A stretch of DNA of 64,000 nt, from the NCBI GenBank assembly GCA_963674805.2, contig CAXXNY010000016.1, positions 620,001-684,000 of the forward strand, written 5' to 3'. Under the pieces are notes generated by a model that was not told the origin of the DNA, ran no database searches, and saw only the letters and a program-made list of their open reading frames with translations. The position numbers and the translations under genes are program-made. Positions within the stretch are counted from its first letter, which is position 1. The number at the start of each line of letters is the position of its first letter. Below, one piece after another: positions 49,429 to 57,759 of the stretch. This stretch comes from CALMFG01 sp963674805 (GTDB lineage: Bacteria; Bacillota; Clostridia; Christensenellales; CALMFG01).

Positions 49429-50997
49429 TTAAACAATTATTACAGTAAACGCCACGGTCATTACGCCGTAAAGCAACGCCGGGAAGGTTGCTGATACCAG
49501 CAGGTTGTTTCCCAGCCGCTGTAGCCCTTCGGTATAATACACGCACAGCCAAATCAGCAGCAGCTGTGCCGAAAGCCGGTAGATATCTCCGGATTTGCCG
49601 AGCAGCGCCACGATAAACATGGTGATAAAGGGAAGCAGGAAAACCAACCGGATTAAATACCGCTGTCCGCGCTCGGATGCGCCTTTCATATACATCACGC
49701 CGAACTCCAGCGCATAGAAGTAAAACGCCAGCCAGGCGGCAATCACAGAAAGCCCGGCATAAAACAGCCGTTCCTTGAATATATTAAATCCGATAAGTCC
49801 GCTTAACGCCCACAGCACCACACCCACACTGATTAACAGTCCTGCGGTAAACGATGCAGCGCCGCCGAAGGTTGTGTCGCCGGTATGAATCACTTTTCTG
49901 TATTTCAGTTCGTGCAGTCCGGTCAGTGCGTATAAGAAGAACACTATTAATATCCCGTCATACAGCGGTTTTATCTCATAAATCAACCGTCCGCCGAGGA
50001 AGAAGCGGAAAATAATATATCCCGCAATCACCAACAGGGACAGCAGCAGCCGGAGAATGCCGAACCCGTACGGGCTCTTTTCCTTCTTGCTGACTTTCAG
50101 CGACGGACTGAATGCCTTGGTCAAAAGGACAATCACCGCCGCCAGCATAAACATCACAAGAAAGAACATCATGCTTCTGACGTTAAAGAAATCCGAGGTT
50201 AAAGAGAATCCGTTCAGCACCGAAGCCTTAAAGATGATTTTTTTGATATAGCTGTTGGAGTTTTCCTCCATCCCGGGTATGCTGTAATCCAACCGGTTGA
50301 ATTCGACGTTGCCGGCGAGATTTACATTCCGGGTTTTTTCGCTGTCCAGCCGCTCGTTGGTCAGCCCGCTATATAGTTGCGGCGCCAGATAGTCATTGTA
50401 TTCTTTATCCATCTTCGGATATAAGATGTAGACATAATCCCGGCTCCCGACTGTCATCAGGTCATCATTAATCAGGTTCTCGTCTTTTTGTGCGGTAAAG
50501 GGTTTAATCAGATAAAGCTGCTTGGTCCCTTCGGTCATGGCCGCATATTTCAATATCACGCGCGCACCGAGCCCGTCGCCGAAGAAAGCGATGTCCTCTT
50601 GATCAAGCCCCGTCACCTTGACCATTTTTTCCACGGCGCTCTCAAGTGTATTCTCAAGGTAAACACCTGTATAATATTCGGTATAAAATGACCCTTCCGC
50701 GTTTCCGTGCCCAGGCAGGTCATAATACATGACGCTGTAGCCTTCTTTGTGGAACGCAGACGCCACAGCTGTTACCGCGCTTTTATCGACGCCCTCGTCA
50801 TGCAGGAGAATGATGCCTTTTTCCATCTGAATATCGCCCTGAACAAAGATGCCGGAAATTTTCTTCCCGCCGCTGTTAAAGACCACGGTCTTTTTTTCTT
50901 CGTCAAATGTATTGCTTAATATATCAAACAGGCAGACAAAGATTGCGACCGCCATAACCAACAGCATGATAAACGATATGACTCTAATTCTTTTCAT
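49429..50997 (-). CDS. Membrane protein with external alpha/beta-hydrolase-like domain, nucleophile missing
   Basis: 522 residues. One N-terminal helix (about 6-27) is followed by a domain of about 230 residues with the hydrolase pattern: GIILLHDEGVDKS, YYDLPGHGNAEGSF and the elbow IAFFGDGLGARVIL. In the elbow GxSxG reads G140-D-G142-L-G, so the serine position is glycine. About seven to eight helices fill the C-terminal half (from about 275). The domain lies outside the membrane after the first helix. No family name assigned; it may be a binding or envelope protein. No ribosome-binding site stronger than ACCGATG context is seen; an upstream fumarase operon gene ends 15 nt before its start. 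Confidence 0.75.
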   Translation of the reverse strand: MKRIRVISFIMLLVMAVAIFVCLFDILSNTFDEEKKTVVFNSGGKKISGIFVQGDIQMEKGIILLHDEGVDKSAVTAVASAFHKEGYSVMYYDLPGHGNAEGSFYTEYYTGVYLENTLESAVEKMVKVTGLDQEDIAFFGDGLGARVILKYAAMTEGTKQLYLIKPFTAQKDENLINDDLMTVGSRDYVYILYPKMDKEYNDYLAPQLYSGLTNERLDSEKTRNVNLAGNVEFNRLDYSIPGMEENSNSYIKKIIFKASVLNGFSLTSDFFNVRSMMFFLVMFMLAAVIVLLTKAFSPSLKVSKKEKSPYGFGILRLLLSLLVIAGYIIFRFFLGGRLIYEIKPLYDGILIVFFLYALTGLHELKYRKVIHTGDTTFGGAASFTAGLLISVGVVLWALSGLIGFNIFKERLFYAGLSVIAAWLAFYFYALEFGVMYMKGASERGQRYLIRLVFLLPFITMFIVALLGKSGDIYRLSAQLLLIWLCVYYTEGLQRLGNNLLVSATFPALLYGVMTVAFTVIIV

Positions 50998-51012
50998 CGG
51001 TTAACTGTTCCT

Positions 51013-51537
51013 TTAATCCAAACTATATATATCCTGATCGCGGATCACCGCCACAAACACCGGCATATCCTTGACCGTCATGCGCTTCACCGATTCCGGC
51101 CCCAGGTCTTCATAAGCAATCACTTCGACGGATTGGATGCTATCCGCCAACAGTGCGCCGGCGCCGCCGGTTGCGGCAAAGTAACACCCGTTGACGCGCT
51201 TGATCGCTTGTTTCACGTTTTCGCCAACCGGCCCTTTTCCGATTACGCCTTTCATGCCAAGGTCATACAGCCTCGGCGCAAACGCGTCCATCCGGCAGGA
51301 GGTTGTCGGACCGCTGGACCCGACAATCTGCCCGGGCTTAGCGGGGGTCGGCCCTGTATAATAAATCACAGCGTCTTTCATCTCAAACGGCAGCGGTTTT
51401 TTCGCATTAATCGCTTCCGCCATCCGCTGGTGCGCTGCATCTCTTGCGGTATAAATCGTGCCGCTGATATATACTTCGTCGCCGACATTCAGTTCATTTA
51501 ACATATCATCCGTCAGCGGTAAGGTCAGCCGTTTCAT
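51013..51537 (-). CDS. Class I fumarate hydratase, beta subunit
   Basis: 174 residues from ATG 51537, one nt after the alpha-subunit stop; a longer frame to 51747 overlaps the alpha gene and is rejected. Motifs: LNVGDEVYISGTIYTARDAAH, VIYYTGPTPAKPGQ, GSSGPTTSCRMDAFAP and GKGPVGENVK, the C-terminal domain of iron-sulfur fumarases. The pair interconverts fumarate and malate. In anaerobes this often serves a partial reductive TCA branch. A related possibility is L(+)-tartrate dehydratase, which has the same organisation. Confidence 0.92.
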   Translation of the reverse strand: MKRLTLPLTDDMLNELNVGDEVYISGTIYTARDAAHQRMAEAINAKKPLPFEMKDAVIYYTGPTPAKPGQIVGSSGPTTSCRMDAFAPRLYDLGMKGVIGKGPVGENVKQAIKRVNGCYFAATGGAGALLADSIQSVEVIAYEDLGPESVKRMTVKDMPVFVAVIRDQDIYSLD

Positions 51538-51538
51538 T

Positions 51539-52393
51539 CTATATCTCCGTTTCCGCATGCCGTGCCGCATGGCAGTTGATGTTGATTGCAACGGGCAGTC
51601 CGGCAATATGCGTCGGGAACAATCCGATTTTAACGCCGATGCAGTACACGTCTCCCGGGAAGCCCATCGCGCCGATCCCCAAGCTGTTGGCAAGCGATAA
51701 AATTTCGCTTTCCAGCTGCGCTGCCTGTGCGTCACTGTTCTGATCATTCAGCGGCCTTAAGAGCTGCCGTTTGGCTGTCAGCGCCGCCATTTCCATCGTA
51801 CCGCCGATGCCGATGCCCAGCACCACAGGCGGGCACGGGCTGCCGCCCGCTTTTTTAATGGTCTCTGCGACCAAAGCCTTGATGCCGTCAATCCCGTCCG
51901 ACGGTTTTAACATCTTCAGAACACTCATGTTTTCACTGCCGAAGCCCTTTGCCATAGCGAAAATCTTTATTTTATCCCCAGACACCGTATTTTTGTGGAT
52001 AACTGCCGGAGTATTGTCCTTTGTGTTGACGCGTGTGAGCGGATGGGCGACCGAAGTCCGAAAGTATCCATCCTGATAGGCACGCTTCACACCGCGGTTG
52101 ACGGCACCGTCGATATCTCCGGATAAATGCACATCCTGGCCGATATCCAAAAACACCACTGCCATGCCGGTGTCCTGGCAGTACGGGATGCTGGTTTCGT
52201 CTGATACGGTTTTATTTAAGATGAGTTGTTTTAAGACTTTTTTTGCGGCCGGATGGGTTTCGGCTTTTTCGGCCTGTTTAACCGCCGCGATCACTTCATC
52301 GTCGGGCGATTGAGCTGTCTTTAAAAAAAGCGCATAAACGGCCTGTTCAACCGCATCCGCTTGAATTGTTCTGATGGATTCTGCCATGCGCAT
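51539..52393 (-). CDS. Class I fumarate hydratase, alpha subunit (4Fe-4S)
   Basis: 284 residues. The three cluster cysteines are visible in IPYCQDTGMAVVF, GGSPCPPVVLGIGIGG and NINCHAARH. These fix an oxygen-sensitive 4Fe-4S centre that activates the substrate water. AHPLTRVNTKDNTPA is another family segment. A second ATG two codons on (52387) is better spaced from GGGGGCGG and may be the true start. It is coupled to the beta subunit gene. Confidence 0.93.
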   Translation of the reverse strand: MRMAESIRTIQADAVEQAVYALFLKTAQSPDDEVIAAVKQAEKAETHPAAKKVLKQLILNKTVSDETSIPYCQDTGMAVVFLDIGQDVHLSGDIDGAVNRGVKRAYQDGYFRTSVAHPLTRVNTKDNTPAVIHKNTVSGDKIKIFAMAKGFGSENMSVLKMLKPSDGIDGIKALVAETIKKAGGSPCPPVVLGIGIGGTMEMAALTAKRQLLRPLNDQNSDAQAAQLESEILSLANSLGIGAMGFPGDVYCIGVKIGLFPTHIAGLPVAININCHAARHAETEI

Positions 52394-52480
52394 TCCGCCC
52401 CCTTATCGACTATTTGCCTCACTCAGTATACTGGATTTTACAGCGGCTGTAAACCGATGGCAAAGCGGAATATATGCAGT

Positions 52481-53269
52481 TTATATATCATATTGAATCG
52501 GTTTTAACTTCTCAAATCGCGTAATCGCTTTAAACCCGATTTCTTTCAGCATCTTAACCGCATCCTCAATTCCGTCGCCGACTCTGCTGATGATATGTGC
52601 GTCTGACCCAACGGTGATGATTTCTCCGCCAAGCTCATAATAGCGCTGGAGTATGGACCTTGGCGGAAGCGTTTCCCCGGTGAAGGTGACACCCTTGGTG
52701 TTGATTTCAATGCCTTTATCGTTTTTTATGACCGTCTTTAAGATTTCATCAAAGAGTTCCGGATACTCCGCGTACTGGATGGGCCGCTTTTCTTCGCCTG
52801 TGTACCGTGCAAAATAGCCGATATGGCCGATGACCGAGTATGCATTGAATCCGGTAATACTGCTTAAAATCGCCTCCAGATACTCCCGGATACCCGCTTC
52901 AATGCTGCGGCTCTGAAAGTAGTCGCCGTAATACGGGTCCATCCCGTCCACCACATGAATCGAATTTAAAATAAAATCAAAATCGTATTGCGTTAGCATG
53001 TTTACATAATCCCGTTTGGTGCTTTCCATCAAACCAATCTCAATCCCTTCTCTGATGATCAAATCGGGATATTTATTTCGCACCTGCCGGATCGCCCGTC
53101 CTCTTTTCTCAAAGTCAAAATGCATCACTTCATCAACCGGATAATCCAAATCCAGGTGGTCACATACAGCAATCTCGGTTATGCCTTTTTTTAGCGCCGC
53201 CTGGCAAATCTGATCCAGTGTGTGTTCTGCGTCTGATGAAAATTCTGAATGTATATGATAATCAATCAT
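52481..53269 (-). CDS. PHP-domain phosphatase, histidinol-phosphatase (HisJ) family
   Basis: 262 residues from ATG 53269, overlapping the end of cca by 8 nt. The PHP metal ligands are visible: DYHIHSEFSSDAEHT at the N-terminus, CDHLDLD, a central Glu in REGIEIGL, NSIHVVDG and VGSDAHIISRVG near the end. HisJ-type enzymes dephosphorylate histidinol phosphate, but no his genes are near, so another phosphoester substrate is possible. It appears to be in one operon with dapF and cca. Confidence 0.88.
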   Translation of the reverse strand: MIDYHIHSEFSSDAEHTLDQICQAALKKGITEIAVCDHLDLDYPVDEVMHFDFEKRGRAIRQVRNKYPDLIIREGIEIGLMESTKRDYVNMLTQYDFDFILNSIHVVDGMDPYYGDYFQSRSIEAGIREYLEAILSSITGFNAYSVIGHIGYFARYTGEEKRPIQYAEYPELFDEILKTVIKNDKGIEINTKGVTFTGETLPPRSILQRYYELGGEIITVGSDAHIISRVGDGIEDAVKMLKEIGFKAITRFEKLKPIQYDI

Positions 53270-54725
53270 CTTTGAATTCGCTTTCCTTAATAATTTTTTT
53301 GGCATGGCGGATGAGCGTTTCCCGCGTGTTCTGCTTCGGATTCTGAAGCGTGATATCGTGCAGCCTGTCCAGCAGTCTGCCGATCTTCCACCCCTCGGGT
53401 ATATTCATGGCATCCATCAAGTCATCGCCGTTCACCGCAAGTCCGCGCACGGTTTCCGGGACGCCAGCATCCTTCATTTCGTTCACCACGCGTATCCAGT
53501 TATCCGATGTCGGTGATTCTGTTTCGATGCCCGATCCAATCACATCGGCACGCCGCAGATCAGCCAGTTCCATCATATGGTCAAACCCGATCTGCTTGGC
53601 TTTCTTCCTGATGGTGCTGTCTTTCGCTTTGCCCTCAAGGTCGAACATATGGTTTTTAATCAGCAGGCATGTATGTTCAATGACCGGTTTTGGGGTGCGG
53701 AGCGCAGTCAGCATTTTTCTTGCCATATCACTGCCCACCGTATCGTGCTGATACATCTTGCCCGTGGTTTTCAGCTGTTGCGGTTTGGCCGCGTCATGCA
53801 GCAGCCCCGCGAGCCGGAGCGCATATCCCGGCGTGGTGTTGGCCATTGTATTGATGTTATGTCCCAGTACATCATGGATGTGGTATTCCTTGTTTTGCAT
53901 CACGCCGCTTCCCTCGTCAAGCACCGGAAAGATGTATTTAAGGGCACCGGCCGCCATGAGTATGATTAGTCCTCTTTTGGGTTTTGACACGTTAAACGCC
54001 CCGTTATAGCCTTGATACTTGATGTCTGACAGCAGTATCTTTTTTAATTCCGTCTGCTTTCTGTCGGGTGTAATGTCGGCCAAATAATGCACATACCGGC
54101 ACGCCGCTTTAAATAAATCCGGCGCGATTTTAAAATTGAGTTCGCAGGCAAAGCGCGCCATCCGCATGATTCTCAACCCGTCATCCGCCAGGGTTTTCTC
54201 GGGATCTTTCTGCGCCGCCCTGATGGTCATCGTTTTTAAGTCTTCCACTCCGCCGAGCGGATCAATGACCGCCTGTTTCTCTATGTCATAATAGATGCCG
54301 TTAATCGTAAAGTCCCGCCTTAACGCATCCTGCTCAAGCGAATCGGTAAACGCCACCGCGCTTGGCCGGTGTGATCCGCCTTCATGATAAAAGTCTTTTC
54401 TGAATGTTGTATGTTCGACCGTATAGCGTTTGCCCGCGTCTTTGACCACGAGTTCGACGGTGCCAAAGTCAGGCGCCTTTGCCACCACGCTGACCGTGTC
54501 GCTGGACTCAAACATGGCGGTCAGGTCGTTCGGCGTTGCAGCGGATGCCGCGTCCAAATCCGACGGCGGCAGGGATAGAAGCGCATTGCGCACAAATCCG
54601 CCAACCAAATAAAGTGTAAAGCCGTTTCTTAAAAAAACGGCAGATAAATGTTTGATATGTTCGGGAACCGGAATAACTGTTTTATCCGGTTCCTTGCTTT
54701 TTTCTTTTACTCGATGGTTTTCCAA
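53262..54725 (-). CDS. cca: CCA tRNA nucleotidyltransferase / polyA polymerase-type protein with HD domain
   Basis: 487 residues. The nucleotidyltransferase head has YLVGGFVRNALLSLPPSDLD (catalytic Asp pair), RRDFTINGIYYD and DDGLRIMRMARFACEL, which mark class II CCA-adding enzymes. The HD domain follows with GLLHDAAKPQQ. It would add or repair the CCA end; the tRNAs in this window already encode CCA, so repair is the probable use. The start is a TTG at 54725 overlapping dapF by 19 nt without a clear ribosome-binding site, so the exact start is uncertain. Confidence 0.92.
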   Translation of the reverse strand: MENHRVKEKSKEPDKTVIPVPEHIKHLSAVFLRNGFTLYLVGGFVRNALLSLPPSDLDAASAATPNDLTAMFESSDTVSVVAKAPDFGTVELVVKDAGKRYTVEHTTFRKDFYHEGGSHRPSAVAFTDSLEQDALRRDFTINGIYYDIEKQAVIDPLGGVEDLKTMTIRAAQKDPEKTLADDGLRIMRMARFACELNFKIAPDLFKAACRYVHYLADITPDRKQTELKKILLSDIKYQGYNGAFNVSKPKRGLIILMAAGALKYIFPVLDEGSGVMQNKEYHIHDVLGHNINTMANTTPGYALRLAGLLHDAAKPQQLKTTGKMYQHDTVGSDMARKMLTALRTPKPVIEHTCLLIKNHMFDLEGKAKDSTIRKKAKQIGFDHMMELADLRRADVIGSGIETESPTSDNWIRVVNEMKDAGVPETVRGLAVNGDDLMDAMNIPEGWKIGRLLDRLHDITLQNPKQNTRETLIRHAKKIIKESEFKDD

Positions 54726-55558
54726 AGTTTACTGCCGAGATAGATGCCTTCATAGACCATCTCCGCGGGTCCGGTCATCAGCACCGTCTCGTCCTCACGA
54801 TATTCAATCAGCAGATCGCCGGCCTCAAGCTTTACCGTTACTTCCCGCTCCGTCAATCCGCGTTTAAAACAAGCCACAACTGCCGCACAGCATCCCGTTC
54901 CGCAGGCCATTGTCTTGCCGGCGCCGCGTTCCCAGGTTGAGACTGCAATTGTATGCTTATCCATGACCTTTACAAAGTTCACATTTGTATGCTTGGGGAA
55001 ATGCGCGTCCTTTTCGATGCGCGGCCCGTATGCCAGCACTTCATCCAAATCAATCTTATCTTTAAACACCATCGTATGCGGTACGCCCATGTTCACGGAT
55101 GCAATATCGAGCTGCCGGTTATCCACTGTCAGCGTCTCATAAAGAACATTGTCGGAAGGAAATTCTGCCGGTATGCCTTTCGGCTTAAAAATCGGCCGGC
55201 CCATGTCTACTGCTACGCCCTGCACATTTCCGTCTTTTAAAATCAGCTTCGGCTTAATCACGCCCGCCAGCGTCTCAACCGTCATCTCCGTTTTTTTGAC
55301 AACGCCTTTTTCGTAGACGTACTTGGCAAAACAACGAATGCCGTTGCCGCACATCTCGGCCTCGCTTCCGTCGGCATTAATAATGCGCATCCGCGCATCG
55401 CATGTATCGGATGGCAAAACCAACAGCAGTCCGTCCGCGCCCGCACTGGTGCGTCTGGCGCAGAGTTCAATTGCCATCGCATTAAAATCTTTATTTTCCC
55501 GTTTCGGCCAATACACGATAAAATCATTTCCCAAACCGTGCATTTTCGTAATCTGCAT
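54707..55558 (-). CDS. dapF: Diaminopimelate epimerase
   Basis: 283 residues from ATG 55558, preceded by GGGAG; an upstream ATG at 55573 is less well placed. It converts LL- to meso-diaminopimelate for lysine and peptidoglycan. The two catalytic cysteines are in SEAEMCGNGIRCFA and MACGTGCCAAV, and the N-terminus MQITKMHGLGNDF is typical. TGCTATAAT at 55602-55594 (minus) is a likely extended -10. It heads the dapF-cca-PHP run. It suggests a DAP-type cell wall. Confidence 0.97.
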   Translation of the reverse strand: MQITKMHGLGNDFIVYWPKRENKDFNAMAIELCARRTSAGADGLLLVLPSDTCDARMRIINADGSEAEMCGNGIRCFAKYVYEKGVVKKTEMTVETLAGVIKPKLILKDGNVQGVAVDMGRPIFKPKGIPAEFPSDNVLYETLTVDNRQLDIASVNMGVPHTMVFKDKIDLDEVLAYGPRIEKDAHFPKHTNVNFVKVMDKHTIAVSTWERGAGKTMACGTGCCAAVVACFKRGLTEREVTVKLEAGDLLIEYREDETVLMTGPAEMVYEGIYLGSKLWKTIE

Positions 55559-55692
55559 ATTTTTCTCCCGCATTACGCTATTTTCTTCTCGCTATTATAG
55601 CAAATAAGTTTTATTAATTCTACCTGACTTTGTAAATTCTATATCCGGCGTTATAAAAACAATTTGTTAATCATCACAGTAACGGGCCGCTG

Positions 55693-55710
55693 AAACGGAC
55701 ATAGCCGTTT
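55693..55710. promoter_or_regulatory. Inverted repeat overlapping a -35 box
   Basis: AAACGG (55693-55698) and CCGTTT (55705-55710) are separated by 6 nt, and the right arm overlaps the -35 TTTACA by three bases. Possible operator; no candidate regulator is adjacent. Confidence 0.4.
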
Positions 55711-55736
55711 ACATCAAAACAAAAACTATATATAAT
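55708..55736 (+). promoter_or_regulatory. Promoter of the DUF5711-like and cvpA genes
   Basis: TTTACA (55708-55713), a 17-nt spacer and perfect TATAAT (55731-55736). Confidence 0.75.
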
Positions 55737-55771
55737 CCCTATATAAACAAAAGGTCAGAGGAAAAGAATAT

Positions 55772-56878
55772 ATGTCGAAACACAGCCGTGTCTATGTTGC
55801 CAATTACAAACGCTTTATCACTTTCTTAGTGGTGCTGATTGCGCTTTCTGTGTTGGTGGTTGGGCTGACGCTTTACACCATCAGCCGCAATTCACTGGAA
55901 GGGGATTTTACCGAAGCCATGATTGAAGACGGCATGGTATATACCCTTGAGAAGGATTTTTACCTCACGCTGAGCGGCGACATCTTAACACGCTATTATT
56001 ATAACGGCGAAGCGGAATGGTCAAAACAGGTATATGCCGAAGGTCTAAACCTGGCATCGTCCGCACGCCTCGTGGCCATACACGATAATAAATCGCTTCA
56101 GGCTTTAACTGCTGACGGCGAGTATTTATATTCTACCGATGTTGTCGGCACGATTAACCGCGTCATCTGCGGCAGCAATGTCATCGCGGTATTCAGCGAA
56201 ATCGTTGAGGAGAGCGGCGAAAAAGAAAACATGATGTATTTTTATAATACGTCCGGCAGTCTGATTGACTCTATTAATTTTAATCCGCAGTATATTCTTG
56301 ATTTTGGATTTATCGGCACAGACGACAGCTTATGGGTGCTGACCACAGACCCGACCAACGTTGTGCCGGTCTCACGCATCATCACTTATAAGCCGGGCGT
56401 TTCCATGACCGGGCTTACCAGCCTTTATTCCGAATTGGTTGAGTCCGTCTTTTTCTCCGGTGATTATATGTATGTCGCTACCACCACGCATTTATTTAAA
56501 TACAACTTGTTTGGTCAGCAGCTGTCCAGCATCGTCATCTATGACTGGCAGATCAAATCCCAGTGCCCAAACGCTTCGGATGTATACTTTGCCGCCGTGC
56601 CGCGCGCACAGAACAGCGATGACTTTTACTCCAACGCACGTATCTTAACCGATACGACGTCCAGCAAGGTAAATCTGCCGAAGAATGTGGAAGCGCTGCT
56701 GATGCATAACGACCTGTTGTATCTCTTCGGTCAGGATACGATTTATATCTATTCCGCCGAAGGCGAATACCAGCGTCAGTATAAAGTCAATTCCCCGGTC
56801 AGCTTTATCACCTGTGCCAGCGGCGATCAGGTGTTGGTCAAACGGGATGATCAATATTATTTCTTATTGCTGCCCTAA
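55772..56878 (+). CDS. Membrane-anchored beta-propeller-like protein (DUF5711-like)
   Basis: 368 residues. A basic start and one membrane helix (about 14-37) are followed by an external domain made of repeated short beta units with the recurrent pattern hydrophobic-D-G-x-Y (DGMVYTLEKDF, DGEYLYSTDVV, GDYMYVATTTHLF, NDLLYLFGQDTIYIY). This looks like a seven-bladed propeller. Its place right before cvpA fits the DUF5711 proteins of Clostridia, as I recall. Molecular role unknown; a sensor or scaffold for the envelope is plausible. GAGGAAAAG precedes the ATG. Confidence 0.72.
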   Translation: MSKHSRVYVANYKRFITFLVVLIALSVLVVGLTLYTISRNSLEGDFTEAMIEDGMVYTLEKDFYLTLSGDILTRYYYNGEAEWSKQVYAEGLNLASSARLVAIHDNKSLQALTADGEYLYSTDVVGTINRVICGSNVIAVFSEIVEESGEKENMMYFYNTSGSLIDSINFNPQYILDFGFIGTDDSLWVLTTDPTNVVPVSRIITYKPGVSMTGLTSLYSELVESVFFSGDYMYVATTTHLFKYNLFGQQLSSIVIYDWQIKSQCPNASDVYFAAVPRAQNSDDFYSNARILTDTTSSKVNLPKNVEALLMHNDLLYLFGQDTIYIYSAEGEYQRQYKVNSPVSFITCASGDQVLVKRDDQYYFLLLP

Positions 56879-56907
56879 TCGGATAGCCGGATAAACGGAG
56901 GACACCC

Positions 56908-57615
56908 ATGAATATTCTCGACTGGATTGTTATCATCATCATCGCATACACAACACTGAACGGCATATACCGGGGTTTTATCCATTCCGGATCAAACCTG
57001 GTGTCATTCTTTCTGTCATGGTTCAGCGCGGCTATACTGACGCCTGCCGCATCGCGGATGTTTGTCAGACGGGATTTTTTATATTCGTTTGTCTATAACT
57101 ATACCGAAGGTTCTGAGCGGCTCACCAACTTTGAATACTCAAAGCTGATTGTTGCGGATATGCCTAAAGACCAGATCGGCCAGATTGTGACCGACTCCAA
57201 CCTGCCGATGCCGTTTGCTTCCCTGATGCGCGAAAACATCACGGACCAGGTGTTTGCCGGTGACGGATACATCACGCTGGGTGACTATTATAATCTCACC
57301 ATCACCAATGTCTGTATCAACATTCTGGCGTTTTTCATCGTCTTTTTTATCGCGAAGGTCGTATTCGGTTTTATCATCAATGCCTTAAATTATACTTTGG
57401 AGTTCCCCATGCTGAGACGCTATGACGGTTTAACCGGCGGCGTCTTCGGATTCTTAACCGGCGTGTTTATTACTTACGCGGTCTTTGTTTTAACCCCGCT
57501 CGTGCTGATTGTACAGCCGCTTCAGGAGGTTTACGATATCGTTTATGACTCATTATTCGCGCATATATTCTATTCTTCTAATTTTATACTCAATGTGATA
57601 CGCGGAATCATATAA
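56908..57615 (+). CDS. CvpA-family membrane protein
   Basis: 235 residues with four or five membrane helices. The first helix LDWIVIIIIAYTTLNGIYRG is the CvpA/colicin V production family signature, and a later GLTGGVFGFLTGVFI segment fits the last conserved helix. An extra loop of about 60 residues between helices is outside the usual CvpA length (about 170). The family affects envelope functions; the mechanism is not established. Cotranscribed with the upstream propeller protein. A parS site begins 3 nt after its stop. Confidence 0.85.
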   Translation: MNILDWIVIIIIAYTTLNGIYRGFIHSGSNLVSFFLSWFSAAILTPAASRMFVRRDFLYSFVYNYTEGSERLTNFEYSKLIVADMPKDQIGQIVTDSNLPMPFASLMRENITDQVFAGDGYITLGDYYNLTITNVCINILAFFIVFFIAKVVFGFIINALNYTLEFPMLRRYDGLTGGVFGFLTGVFITYAVFVLTPLVLIVQPLQEVYDIVYDSLFAHIFYSSNFILNVIRGII

Positions 57616-57617
57616 AT

Positions 57618-57633
57618 TGTTCCACGTGAAACA
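57618..57633. promoter_or_regulatory. parS centromere site
   Basis: TGTTCCACGTGAAACA is identical to the Bacillus-type parS 16-mer. It lies just downstream of parB, the protein expected to bind and spread from it, in the origin-proximal region. Confidence 0.97.
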
Positions 57634-57674
57634 ATCAAGCGCAATATATTGTGTTTTTCATGTGTTTTTATCGA

Positions 57675-57700
57675 AAAAAGCCCGAGATTTCGGGCTTTTT
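57675..57700. terminator. Bidirectional terminator between cvpA and parB
   Basis: AAAAAGCCCGA (57675-57685) pairs with TCGGGCTTTTT (57690-57700) around GATT. Confidence 0.88.
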
Positions 57701-57726
57701 TGGTGCATAGGCACAAATTAAAATAA

Positions 57727-57752
57727 AAACAGGAGCGCTTTCACTCCTGTTT
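57727..57752 (-). terminator. Terminator of parB
   Basis: AAACAGGAG (57727-57735) pairs with CTCCTGTTT (57744-57752); the minus strand then has TTTTATTT. It is the nearer of two hairpins after parB. Confidence 0.7.
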
Positions 57753-57759
57753 CGCTTTT

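Noticed and set aside
51538..51747. Longer start for the fumarase beta subunit
   Set aside because: It lies wholly within the alpha-subunit gene in another frame and does not resemble any family sequence; the ATG at 51537 gives the conserved N-terminus.
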